Below are positions 53,389-61,890 of a stretch of 64,000 nt of DNA, one piece after another (positions within the stretch are counted from its first letter, which is position 1; every line of letters starts with the position of its first letter). This DNA comes from Planctomycetota bacterium (GTDB lineage Bacteria > Planctomycetota > UBA1135 > GCA-002686595). Position numbers and translations under genes: made by a program. The DNA lies in the NCBI GenBank assembly GCA_029250885.1, contig JAQXEK010000006.1, forward strand, positions 1 to 64,000. Reading direction: 5' to 3'. Under the pieces are notes generated by a model that worked only from the letters and a program-made list of their open reading frames with translations, had not been told where the DNA came from and did not search any database.

Positions 53389-54819
53389 GTGAGCTCCCCC
53401 GTCTCCCTTCCGCTCTGGCTTGTCGCCCTTTTGATCGCGCTCGCCCTATGGTCAACCCTTACCGTTATTCTGCTGCCTAGCGCGCGCTGGTTCCTACGTC
53501 GCCGCGTCAACCGGGTTCTCGAGCGCGTGGACCAAAAGCTGCACATCCGCCTGCAGCCGTTTAAGATGACCAAGCGGCGCGTGCTGATCGATCGCCTGGT
53601 CTACGACCCGCAGGTTCTGGCCGCCATGGATGCCCATGTGCAGGAAGAGTCCATGCCTAGGGAGGTCGCTCTGGCGCGCGTCGAACGCTACGCTCGCGAG
53701 ATTGTGCCTGCGTTCAACGCCTATGCCTACTTCACCTTTGGGTACTGGCTCTCGCGAAAGGTTGCTTCGAACCTGTACCGCCTACGCATCGGCCAGGGCG
53801 ACACCACGAAGCTAAAGGAGATCAACCCCAAGGCCACGGTGGTGTTTGTCATGAACCACCGAAGCAACATGGACTATGTCATGGTGAGCTACCTGACTGC
53901 GTCAAAGACCGCCCTGTCCTACGCGGTGGGGGAGTGGGCGCGCACCTGGCCTTTACAGCAGCTCGTGCGTTCCATGGGCGCTTACTTCGTGCGCCGCAAG
54001 TCGCGCAACGCCCTGTACCGCAAGGTGCTCGAGCGCTATGTGCAGATGGCTACGCGGTCGGGTGTGACCCAAGCTGTGTTTCCCGAGGGTGGACTCTCGC
54101 GGGATGGTAAGTTGCGCGCACCGAAGGTCGGGTTGATTGACTACATGGTGCGCGACTTTGATCCTGGCGAACTTGACGGCAAGCACGACGTCGTCTTCGT
54201 TCCGGTCGGGCTCAACTACGACCGCACCCTTGAAGATCGAACGCTACTCAAGGCCGAGGCGCAGATAGAGTCTGGACTCAAAGAGCAGAAGCCCGGCCGC
54301 CGGTTTACGGCCTGGACCACGGCGCGCTTTGTCCTGCGCAACATGAACCTGATGCTGCGCAACAAGTGGCACCGGTTTGGCTATGCCTGCGTAAACTTCG
54401 GCGCGCCGATTTCGCTCAAGCAGTGGCTCGCTGCAAGGGACATCCAGGACCCGCGCACCATGCCTAGGTCAGAGCGATTCGACGCGGTACAGCTGCTAGC
54501 GGACAATTTGATGGAGTCCATCGGCCAGGTCGTTCCCGTGCTGCCCGTGGCCCTAGTCGCCGAGGTCTTCCTAGACCGCAAAGGTCCGGTTGGCGAGCTC
54601 GAGCTGGCAGCCCTGGTCTTTAAGCGCATGCAGAGCCTCGAACAGCAGGGCGCACACCTCTATCTGCCCAGGTCCGACCGCAGGTATGCCATAGAATGTG
54701 GGCTGCGCATGTTAGTTCTGCGGCGCGCCGTGGAGAACAACGACGGGCTGTACGCCGCGATACCGGCCGAATCCAAGCTGCTGGCCTATTACGCCAACTC
54801 TATCGCACACCTTAAGTAA
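53389..54819 (+). CDS. PlsB/PlsC-type glycerol-3-phosphate acyltransferase-like protein
   Basis: A 476-residue acyltransferase with an N-terminal membrane segment (about residues 8-30). Acyltransferase motif I is 'FVMNHRSNMDYVMV' (the HxxxxD pattern, near residue 160). Motif III is 'VFPEGGLSRDGKLRAPKVG', and motif IV is 'VFVPVGLNYDRTLED'. Block order and the NHRSNMDY spelling resemble PlsB-type glycerol-3-phosphate acyltransferases more than small PlsC. It likely makes lysophosphatidate or related lipid. GTG start at 53389. Substrate and partner are inferred. It stands alone, with gaps on both sides. Confidence 0.8.
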   Translation: MSSPVSLPLWLVALLIALALWSTLTVILLPSARWFLRRRVNRVLERVDQKLHIRLQPFKMTKRRVLIDRLVYDPQVLAAMDAHVQEESMPREVALARVERYAREIVPAFNAYAYFTFGYWLSRKVASNLYRLRIGQGDTTKLKEINPKATVVFVMNHRSNMDYVMVSYLTASKTALSYAVGEWARTWPLQQLVRSMGAYFVRRKSRNALYRKVLERYVQMATRSGVTQAVFPEGGLSRDGKLRAPKVGLIDYMVRDFDPGELDGKHDVVFVPVGLNYDRTLEDRTLLKAEAQIESGLKEQKPGRRFTAWTTARFVLRNMNLMLRNKWHRFGYACVNFGAPISLKQWLAARDIQDPRTMPRSERFDAVQLLADNLMESIGQVVPVLPVALVAEVFLDRKGPVGELELAALVFKRMQSLEQQGAHLYLPRSDRRYAIECGLRMLVLRRAVENNDGLYAAIPAESKLLAYYANSIAHLK

Positions 54820-55024
54820 GGAGAGCGTGCTCCAGCCTCCCGGCCCCCGGCCCAGGTGTCCCGAAAAGGGCACAGCTGGGCTTACCGCTTACCGATTGCG
54901 GGGATCAGCCACGGAATCCTCGGAGCCCACCCTTTACGCCGTGCCCTCTCTTGTCCATGATGGTCGCCCCTCGACTTGGAGGTCGAGCCATTTTCTCCAC
55001 AACATCTCCACACCGAACACTGCT

Positions 55025-55348
55025 ATGAGTCAAGCCGCCGACGTCACTGATGCCCAATGGGACAGTGTCGTACTTAAAAGCGATGTCCCCGTTCTCGTCG
55101 ACTTTTGGGCCGACTGGTGCGCCCCCTGCAAGGCAATGGGCCCCTATGTGGACCGCCTTGCCAGTGAGTACGAGGGCCGACTTAAGGTTCTCAAGCTCAA
55201 CACCCAGGACAACCCCGACGTGCCCGCAAACTATGGCATCATGTCGATCCCGACCTTCCTGATCGTCAAGAATGGCGAAGTGGAAAAGGTCATCGTCGGC
55301 AGCCAGCCCTACGACCAGCTCAAGGCTGCCGTCGACCCCTACCTGTAA
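55025..55348 (+). CDS. trxA: Thioredoxin
   Basis: A 107-residue thioredoxin with the active site 'FWADWCAPCKAMGP' (Cys32 and Cys35; WCAPC in place of WCGPC) and the cis-proline loop 'MSIPTFLIVKNGE'. It reduces disulfides in cytosolic proteins. ATG 55025 is chosen because the thioredoxin fold begins there; an upstream frame adds 66 unrelated residues. A small hairpin followed by ATTTT lies at 54970-54987 upstream. Confidence 0.93.
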   Translation: MSQAADVTDAQWDSVVLKSDVPVLVDFWADWCAPCKAMGPYVDRLASEYEGRLKVLKLNTQDNPDVPANYGIMSIPTFLIVKNGEVEKVIVGSQPYDQLKAAVDPYL

Positions 55349-55380
55349 CCAGAACAGTTGCTCTCCGGCGCCCCGTCACC

Positions 55381-56343
55381 TTGCGCGTTCTCTTTTTAGG
55401 ATCCCCCCCCTTTGCAACGCCAGTCTTGGCTGCGCTACTTAGAAGCCGGTTTCGTCCGATCGCCGTCGTGACGCCGCCGAATCGCCCCCGGGGACGTGGG
55501 CGCCGTGTAGAGCCCTCACCGGTCGCTTCCCTTGCGGATGCGGCCGGTGTTGTTTTAATTCAGCCCGACTCGGCGAGGGACCGGGACTTCCAGGACCAGG
55601 TGCGCGACCTTGCGCCCGACGTGATGATGGTCGTGAGCTACGGCGAGATTCTGAACCAAGACTTTCTCGACCTTGCACCTGCTCTCAACATCCACGGATC
55701 CCTACTGCCGCGCCACCGTGGAGCATCGCCGATCCAGACGGCAATCCTGCAAGGGGATGCTGAGACCGGAGTGACCATCCAGCGCATTGTGCTGGCTCTG
55801 GACGCCGGCGATATTCTGCACGAGAAGCGAACGGCGATCGGCGACGCTGAGACCTCCGGCGAGCTCTTTGAGCGCCTGGAAAACCTCGGTGTCGAGGCCG
55901 CTCTTGAGGCCCTCGAAATGCTCGAGTCCGGCACAGCAAACTTCGACCCCCAGGACGAGTCTGTGGCGACCCACTGCCACAAGATCACGAAGCCCATGGG
56001 CATCGTGGACTGGTCGCGGCCCTCGGCAGAGCTCGACTGCCACGTGCGCGGCATGAATCCCTGGCCTTCAGCGCAAACTTCTATTGAAGATGGCCGGGGC
56101 CTTAAAATCCACAAAGCGCGGCCCCTTGCCGGGGACGACTTGACCCAAGCTCTGGCGTCAGAAGTGGCCCAGAATGGCCCAGGCACGGTGATTGAGGCGG
56201 ACAAGCGCTTCCTTGTGACCACTGGCGATGGGGTGATGGAGTTGGAAGAGGTGCAGCTCGCGGGCAAGCGGGCCATGGGTGCGGCGGACCTACTTCGCGG
56301 ACTCTCCCTAGCTGTGGGCTCCACCCTTGGCTTGGGCGTTTAG
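55381..56343 (+). CDS. fmt: Methionyl-tRNA formyltransferase
   Basis: A 320-residue enzyme that formylates initiator Met-tRNA. It has 'VLFLGSPPFATPVLAALL' at the start, 'PNRPRGRGRRVEPSPVA', 'LNIHGSLLPRHRGASPIQ' with the catalytic His, and the C-terminal domain with 'GTVIEADKRFLVTTGDG'. The start is TTG 55381, with no ATG or GTG before the fold. It lies 32 bases after trxA and is followed by rsmB at 90 bases. The usual upstream partner def is not here. Confidence 0.92.
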   Translation: MRVLFLGSPPFATPVLAALLRSRFRPIAVVTPPNRPRGRGRRVEPSPVASLADAAGVVLIQPDSARDRDFQDQVRDLAPDVMMVVSYGEILNQDFLDLAPALNIHGSLLPRHRGASPIQTAILQGDAETGVTIQRIVLALDAGDILHEKRTAIGDAETSGELFERLENLGVEAALEALEMLESGTANFDPQDESVATHCHKITKPMGIVDWSRPSAELDCHVRGMNPWPSAQTSIEDGRGLKIHKARPLAGDDLTQALASEVAQNGPGTVIEADKRFLVTTGDGVMELEEVQLAGKRAMGAADLLRGLSLAVGSTLGLGV

Positions 56344-56433
56344 AATCTTAGGCCAAAACTGTGGGCCCACCCTAGACGGCGGGGCTCCAGGTGAGCCTAC
56401 CGACATAGCCAACGTGCAAACAGCGAACAAGAC

Positions 56434-57957
56434 ATGGTCCGACAACTAGCCTGGGAAATCCTACGCTCCGGCAGCGCAACCCCCCTCCGTGAGGTGGACT
56501 TCGCTTCCGAGCAGGTTGGACTGACTCCCCGCGACCGCGGTCTTCTGCGCCGGATTGTCGGCACCGAAGTTCGCCACCGCGCAACCCTGCGCGCTATCGT
56601 GAACCGCTTTGCCAGGGGCAACCCAAAGGCCGACATCCGCGCCCACCTGCACGTGGCCTTGGCCCAGATCTTCTTCATGGATCGCGTGCCCCACCGCGCC
56701 GCCGTCTCGGAAGCCGGCGACGCGACCCGGCGAACCCTAGGCCCTTCGAAGGTGCCCTATGTGAACGCAATCCTGCGCACGGTCCTGCGCGAGCGCCGCT
56801 CGGGGTCCATCGGCGACCCCATGTGCGACCTCTATGGCACGAACTGGCACATGGAAGAGGCCCTGTACCCGGACCCCGAAGAGCATCCCCTGTTGTGGAT
56901 TGAAGAGTCTCTATCGATCCCCTCAGTTCTAGCCAAGCGCTGGGTCAAGCGCCACGGTTTCGAGCGGGCGGTCGAGCTCGCGAAGTACTTCTCCTCCGAG
57001 CCGGCCCTCTCCCTGCGCGTTCAAGGTGACCGCGCCGCCGTGCGCGCCGAGTTGGAGGCACACCTTGTGGCAGACGCCGAGGAGCTGCAGGACACTCCCT
57101 CGAGCACGGCCGTCGAGGCTGCCGTGGGTGGACCCACGGAGGGCCCGATAAACACCGAGGTCTATGGTCAAGTCAAAGCTCCGTTAGAGCCCGAGCCTGA
57201 GGATCCTACAGACCGGCCCGTCAAGCACGACCTCACTCCCGCCGTAGCTCCGACCCGCATCTTGGACGGCGCTCACCCCCAGTTCCTGCTGGTTGAGGGA
57301 CCGAACCAGGGCGCGCTCTTCCGCGCAGCCGCATTTGCCGAAGGGCGCATCACTGTCCAAGGCGAGCATGCCTTCCGTGCTGCAAACCTGATGCAGGCGG
57401 CAAGCGGCGAAGAGCTGCTCGACCTGTGCGCTGCACCTGGGGGCAAGACCGTTGTCATGGCCTCTGCCGGTGCTCGCGTCACGGCTTGTGATGTCAGCGC
57501 GAAGAAGCTCACGCGACTCGGCGAGACCGTCGGTCGCATGGGCCTAGAGGACCTGGTCGAGATGGTCGAGCTTGATGCCGAAGCGAGCCCCAGCGACGGC
57601 GCCCTCGGAGACCGCACCTTCGACGGCGTCTTTGTGGACGCGCCCTGTAGCAATACAGGTGTTCTCGGCGCCCGCGCCGGCGCCCGCTGGCGTTTCGGCA
57701 AGGCGAACCAAGCCAGCCTGCGCGAGCTTCAGGCCATGCTGCTTGCCCAGGGAGCCGCCCGGGTTCGCCCCGGTGGCAAGCTTGTCTGGTCGACTTGCAG
57801 CCTAGAGAGCGACGAGAACAGCCAGCAGGTCAAGGCCTTCTTGGAGGCCAACCCCGACTGGACGATGGAGGAAGAGCTTGAGTCCTTGCCGAAATGGCCC
57901 AGCCACGGCGGCCCCATCGACGGCGGCTATTCCGCACGACTCCGCCGCGGTAACTAA
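56434..57957 (+). CDS. rsmB: 16S rRNA m5C967 methyltransferase RsmB
   Basis: A 507-residue protein with an N-terminal NusB-like RNA-binding domain ('RQLAWEILRSGSATPL', 'DRGLLRRIVGTEVRHRATLR') and a C-terminal Rossmann methyltransferase from about residue 300 ('LLDLCAAPGGKTVVMAS'). The m5C catalytic motifs are 'VDAPCSNTGVLGARAGARWR' and 'VWSTCSLESDENSQQV'. It methylates C967 of 16S rRNA by family knowledge. An acidic insertion of about 55 residues separates the two parts (about 205-260). ATG 56434. fmt and rsmB are a common pair. Confidence 0.9.
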   Translation: MVRQLAWEILRSGSATPLREVDFASEQVGLTPRDRGLLRRIVGTEVRHRATLRAIVNRFARGNPKADIRAHLHVALAQIFFMDRVPHRAAVSEAGDATRRTLGPSKVPYVNAILRTVLRERRSGSIGDPMCDLYGTNWHMEEALYPDPEEHPLLWIEESLSIPSVLAKRWVKRHGFERAVELAKYFSSEPALSLRVQGDRAAVRAELEAHLVADAEELQDTPSSTAVEAAVGGPTEGPINTEVYGQVKAPLEPEPEDPTDRPVKHDLTPAVAPTRILDGAHPQFLLVEGPNQGALFRAAAFAEGRITVQGEHAFRAANLMQAASGEELLDLCAAPGGKTVVMASAGARVTACDVSAKKLTRLGETVGRMGLEDLVEMVELDAEASPSDGALGDRTFDGVFVDAPCSNTGVLGARAGARWRFGKANQASLRELQAMLLAQGAARVRPGGKLVWSTCSLESDENSQQVKAFLEANPDWTMEEELESLPKWPSHGGPIDGGYSARLRRGN

Positions 57958-58021
57958 ACTGCCGATCGGGTGTAGACTAGTCATACCAGTTTGTTTCCCC
58001 CCAGCGCTCCGCCCTCGAATC

Positions 58022-58555
58022 ATGGCCCGAAGATCAGAATCACGTCGTCCCCAGAAGAAGTCCGGCGCCGGAGCAGCCGTCGCGGCATTCGGTGTGCTCG
58101 GCGTACTCGTGGCCATTATTATTCTGGGCATCATGGCCTCAAACAAGGCGAAGCAGGACGTCGTGAAGCCCCCCGTCGTCGAGGTCGAGGATCGTTGGGC
58201 GGGACTTCCGCCGGATGTCCCAACCGCCAGGAAGAAACCCGTGGGTGGCAGTGGATTCAGCGGGGCCAGCTTCGAGTCCCAAGAGGCCGCCTGGCTGGAA
58301 GCCCAGGAAGTCCAGTCCCGCGCCGCCGAGCTGCACAGCAAGTCCTCAGATCTGCGCCTGGAAGGCGACGCTGAGTGGCATAACGTCGCCGCTGAAGCCA
58401 AGGAGTTGTACGAAGAGGCCGTGGAGAAGGCGCGCGCCTACCGCACTGTCTACGCTGGCGAGTTTGGGGAAGACTCCACTCTGACCAAGCGCCTCGACAA
58501 GAAGATCGAGATCTGGAACCGCGCCCTGGTTGGGCTGCGCAAGACGGCCAGGTGA
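58022..58555 (+). CDS. Small single-pass membrane protein, unknown function
   Basis: A 177-residue protein with a basic N-terminus ('RRSESRRPQKK'), one membrane helix near residues 20-42 ('VAAFGVLGVLVAIIILGI') and a helical, charged C-terminal half ('AEAKELYEEAVEKARAYRTV') with the look of a TPR-like or coiled-coil region. Not recognised. ATG 58022 is chosen because the longer frame overlaps rsmB in its coding part. It is 64 bases after rsmB and 39 bases before the SDR gene. Confidence 0.7.
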   Translation: MARRSESRRPQKKSGAGAAVAAFGVLGVLVAIIILGIMASNKAKQDVVKPPVVEVEDRWAGLPPDVPTARKKPVGGSGFSGASFESQEAAWLEAQEVQSRAAELHSKSSDLRLEGDAEWHNVAAEAKELYEEAVEKARAYRTVYAGEFGEDSTLTKRLDKKIEIWNRALVGLRKTAR

Positions 58556-58594
58556 ACGCGTGACGGTGACGACAACCAAAGGTAGGAGCCACAA

Positions 58595-59398
58595 ATGACA
58601 CGCTATGCCCTAGTCACTGGAGCTTCATCTGGCATTGGCGAGGCTACAGCCAAGTTGCTGGCGTCCGAAGGCTACGCGGTCGCGCTCCTGGCGCGCCGGC
58701 GCGAACCCCTCGAGAGAGTATTGGCCGACCTTCCGGAGTGCGAAGACGGGCACGTAGTGCTGACCTGCGACCTAACCGACCCGGCTTCGATCACCGCTGC
58801 CGCCACCGAGCTGAGCCAGATTTTTGGCGGCCTTGACCTTGTCGTCTGCAACGCCGGCGTCGGCTATCGGGCTTTAGTGGAAGAGATTAACGACAAGCTG
58901 CTGGACGCGGTCTTCGCGACCAATGTACTCGGTCCCATGCGCCTTGCCCGCGAGTTGCTACCCGAACTGCGCAAGAGTGACCGCGCGGTTTGGGTCAACG
59001 TCTCCTCGGTCGTGGGCCGCCGCGGCATCCCAGGGCAAGCGGCCTACAGCGCGACCAAGGCGGCCCTCGGCTCCTTCGCCGAGGCCTTGCGTTTGGAGTG
59101 GGCCAACGAGGGCAAGGGCGGCATCGCGGTCTGTACCCTCAACCCAGCCCTGACCGCCACAGGTTTCTTCGAGGCGCAACCCAACCCTGGCGACTTACCT
59201 AACCCAGACCTGGCCGATGCGGCTGGTCCGATGGATGTGGCCCGGGAAATCCTGCAGCTCGACAAGAGACCCGAGCCCGAGCGCAGTCTACGATGGAAGT
59301 GGTGGCTGCTTGGGGCACTGACGCCGATCTTCCCGCGCCTCAGTGACCGCATGCTGGCCAAGAAACTTGGCGGCGGTTGGCAGGCACCGACGAGGTAG
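58595..59398 (+). CDS. Short-chain dehydrogenase/reductase
   Basis: A 267-residue SDR with the NAD(P)-binding 'ALVTGASSGIGEATAKLL' (residues 5-22) and the catalytic Ser-Tyr-Lys set: Ser in 'VNVSSVVGRRG', then 'YSATKAALGSFAEALRLEW' (YxxxK). 'VVCNAGVGYRA' is the NAG motif. It reduces or oxidises a small substrate; the C-terminal basic tail does not help in naming it. ATG 58595 follows GGAG with a six-base spacing. It lies between an unknown membrane protein and a desaturase. Confidence 0.9.
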   Translation: MTRYALVTGASSGIGEATAKLLASEGYAVALLARRREPLERVLADLPECEDGHVVLTCDLTDPASITAAATELSQIFGGLDLVVCNAGVGYRALVEEINDKLLDAVFATNVLGPMRLARELLPELRKSDRAVWVNVSSVVGRRGIPGQAAYSATKAALGSFAEALRLEWANEGKGGIAVCTLNPALTATGFFEAQPNPGDLPNPDLADAAGPMDVAREILQLDKRPEPERSLRWKWWLLGALTPIFPRLSDRMLAKKLGGGWQAPTR

Positions 59399-59425
59399 AC
59401 CCGCTCGTCGCGGCATTCCCGGGGT

Positions 59426-60292
59426 ATGATTTCCCCCATGGGAAGCAGCCCAACGAACTCTGAAGCGGCCGAACTCGAGAAGGCCGAAGCCTTGAAGCTC
59501 TTCGCCCATCCAGGCATCGACCTCCCGACGGTCCTACTGGCCGTGGTCATGTGGGCGGGCTTGATCGCTAATTTCTCCTGGGCTGCCGGCGTGGTCGAGT
59601 GGACCGCTTGGGCCTGTCTGCGTCACGTGCTTGTAGGCACGTTCTTTCTGAACATGTCCTTCACGATTTGGCACGAGGCCGCCCACGGAACGGTCTTCCG
59701 TCCGCGAGCTGCCAACGACATACTCGGCGCGCTCACGGCGTGGCCCGCGATGATCCCTTACTTCACCGTTCGTCGCGACCACAACCTACACCACGACTTC
59801 GTTAACGACCCCGAGCGCGACCCCGACTTCTGGTTCCTCGAGGGTTCGATCTGGTCCCTGCCGTTCCGCTATCCGAAGGGCGCCAAGCGCGCTGTGGAGA
59901 TCGTCGATCGCAGCGGACGGCCGGCCTGGGAAGTGAACCTCGATCGGTTCCTACTCGTGCTCGTCCTGGTCGCACTTGGCCTCGGCATTTGGCTCGCCTC
60001 GCCACTTGCGGTGCTCTTCGCGTGGGTCTTGCCCAAGGGGTTCGCTATGTGGATCCACGCCTGGTACGTGAATGTTTTGCCCCACCGCAACCTTCCCGCA
60101 GAGCGCTTCCATGACACGCGCATATACACCCAAGCCTGGCTTGTTCCGCTCACGATCTGCCACAGCTACCACGGCCTGCATCACATCTGGCCCACGCTTC
60201 CTTGGCACCGCTATCCGCGCGCCTTCAAGCTGAAGCGCGCCTTCTTGGAGAGCCGTGGTGTGCCCGTTTTTCCTCGGTCCAAAGCGTCGTGA
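59426..60292 (+). CDS. Fatty acid desaturase-superfamily protein
   Basis: A 288-residue membrane protein with three histidine boxes of a di-iron desaturase/hydroxylase: 'HEAAH' at residues 83-87, 'HNLHH' at 119-123 and 'HSYHGLHH' near 249. Four hydrophobic segments surround them. It could desaturate fatty acids or hydroxylate carotenoids or lipids; the box spellings do not decide. ATG 59426 (ATG 59438 is an alternative). The stop overlaps the GTG of the following methyltransferase by four bases (GTGA), so the pair is coupled. Confidence 0.85.
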   Translation: MISPMGSSPTNSEAAELEKAEALKLFAHPGIDLPTVLLAVVMWAGLIANFSWAAGVVEWTAWACLRHVLVGTFFLNMSFTIWHEAAHGTVFRPRAANDILGALTAWPAMIPYFTVRRDHNLHHDFVNDPERDPDFWFLEGSIWSLPFRYPKGAKRAVEIVDRSGRPAWEVNLDRFLLVLVLVALGLGIWLASPLAVLFAWVLPKGFAMWIHAWYVNVLPHRNLPAERFHDTRIYTQAWLVPLTICHSYHGLHHIWPTLPWHRYPRAFKLKRAFLESRGVPVFPRSKAS

Positions 60293-61284
60293 AGCGTGAG
60301 CCTAAGCGCCCGTCGTTCCTAGCCGACGAGAGCATCGCCCAGACGATTGCCAAGGAGAAGGTGACCTGCTGCGTCTGCGGCGGCACGGACTCTGAGCTTG
60401 TGGCTAAGGGCTTCGATTACGAGTACAAGACCTCTCGGGACGAGTGGCGCTACGTCAAGTGCAAGGGCTGCGAGTTGGTGTACCTGAACCCGCGGCCAGC
60501 GACGTCGGAGTTAGGCACGATCTACCCCGTGAACTACTATTCCTTCGACGAGTCCCAGCGCAGCAATGGAATCGTGACCTACTTCCGCCGCAAGTTGGAG
60601 GCGATGAAGGCGAGGGCGTTCGAGCGCGCCCTTGGCAGTGGGAAGAAGCGCATCCTTGATGTGGGGTGTGGAGACGGCCGGTTTCTTAAAGCACTTGCGG
60701 ACTACGGTCCCAAGGAGTGGGAGCTCTTTGGAATCGACATCGACGAGCAGGCTGTTGAGCGCGCCCGGGCCCGTGGCATCCAGGCGGAGTTCGCACGCCT
60801 CGAAGACTACGACCCCGGCGAGCAGAAGTTCGACATGATCGTCCTCTTTCAGGTTGTCGAGCACGTGTCCGCACCGGACGAGATGGCCGAGAAGGTGCGC
60901 GGTCTCTTGGCACCCGATGGCCTGTTCGTGGTAGAGACGCCCGACGTCGCGGGTTGGGATGAGGCTATCTATCGAGACGGACTCTGGGGCGGCTATCACA
61001 TTCCCCGCCACTGGACTCTGTTCACGCCGAGCACTCTAGGCAAGCTACTTTCGAATGCGGGTTTCGAGCATGTGTCCAGCACGCCACTGATCAGCACGTC
61101 CTTCTGGATCAACTCCTTCTACAACTCCGCCCTCGTACGCGGCAAGGGTGCGCGGACGCTAAAGTTCTACGACTATCAGAACCCCCTGCTTCTCGCGCCG
61201 CTGATCGTCCTCGACAAGCTACGCATGCTCTTTGGCGCACGCACTTCGAACCAGCGCATGATCGCGCGTCGCGTCGAGCGCTAG
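60289..61284 (+). CDS. SAM-dependent methyltransferase with N-terminal zinc-ribbon
   Basis: A 331-residue protein. Residues about 24-70 have four cysteines ('CCVCGGTDSEL' and 'YVKCKGCELVYLNPRP'), a putative zinc ribbon seen in several methyltransferases. A Rossmann domain follows ('ILDVGCGDGRFLKAL' and 'FDMIVLFQVVEHV'). The C-terminal half has no clear motif. The substrate is not predictable. GTG 60289 is chosen for the four-base overlap with the desaturase stop and fits the start of homology. The stop TAG directly abuts the convergent msrA stop. Confidence 0.87.
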   Translation: MKREPKRPSFLADESIAQTIAKEKVTCCVCGGTDSELVAKGFDYEYKTSRDEWRYVKCKGCELVYLNPRPATSELGTIYPVNYYSFDESQRSNGIVTYFRRKLEAMKARAFERALGSGKKRILDVGCGDGRFLKALADYGPKEWELFGIDIDEQAVERARARGIQAEFARLEDYDPGEQKFDMIVLFQVVEHVSAPDEMAEKVRGLLAPDGLFVVETPDVAGWDEAIYRDGLWGGYHIPRHWTLFTPSTLGKLLSNAGFEHVSSTPLISTSFWINSFYNSALVRGKGARTLKFYDYQNPLLLAPLIVLDKLRMLFGARTSNQRMIARRVER

Positions 61285-61812
61285 CTAATACTCGAGTCCG
61301 AGCTTCTCCAGCTTCGGCTGGATCACCATGCGGCAGTAGCCCTGGTCCTTGTTCTGGCGGTAATAGTCTTGGTGGTCTTCCTTCGCGCGGAAGAAGGTGC
61401 TTGCCGCAGTGATCTCGGTGACGATCGGGTTTTCGAAAACGCCCGATGCGTCGGCCAGCTTACGGGACTCGGTCGCCTCTGTTTCTTGCTGGGCGTCGTG
61501 GAAGTAGATTGCCGAGCGGTATTGGGTACCCACGTCACCACCTTGAAAGTTAAGCGTCGTCGGGTCGTGCAGCTTCCAGAACCAGCCGAGCAGCTCGCGG
61601 TAGGAGATGATGCCTGGGTCAAACTCAACCTGCAGGACCTCGGCGTGGCCGGTGATTCCCGCGCAGACCGCCTCGTAGGTCGGGTTGTCGATGTGGCCGC
61701 CCATGAAGCCAGCGCTCATGGAGAGGACGCCGGGAACTTGGACCAAGACGGCTTCGACGCACCAGTAGCAGCCGGCGCCGAAGGTTGCGATGGAGGTGTT
61801 GGGGTTGCTCAT
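61285..61812 (-). CDS. msrA: Peptide methionine sulfoxide reductase MsrA
   Basis: A 175-residue enzyme that reduces methionine S-sulfoxide. The active site 'FGAGCYWCVEAVL' has Cys15; 'GCFWC' is the common form, so Phe is Tyr here. 'GFMGGHIDNPTYEAVCAGITGHAEVLQV', in two parts around residue 45, and 'FFRAKEDHQDYYRQN' fit. ATG 61812 is chosen because the fold begins there. It is convergent with the methyltransferase, with zero bases between stops (TAGCTA), and divergent from the 61891 gene. Confidence 0.95.
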   Translation of the reverse strand: MSNPNTSIATFGAGCYWCVEAVLVQVPGVLSMSAGFMGGHIDNPTYEAVCAGITGHAEVLQVEFDPGIISYRELLGWFWKLHDPTTLNFQGGDVGTQYRSAIYFHDAQQETEATESRKLADASGVFENPIVTEITAASTFFRAKEDHQDYYRQNKDQGYCRMVIQPKLEKLGLEY

Positions 61813-61890
61813 GGCGGGAAGATAGCATGAAGGGCTCGACTTGGCTGTGAAGGTGCAGCCAAGAACGGGGAGCCTTGTTAGGATTCGCCC

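Noticed and set aside
53189..53392. A 67-codon frame ending at the PlsB-like gene start
   Set aside because: No recognisable motif and no ribosome-binding site; it overlaps another frame on the opposite strand of equal quality.
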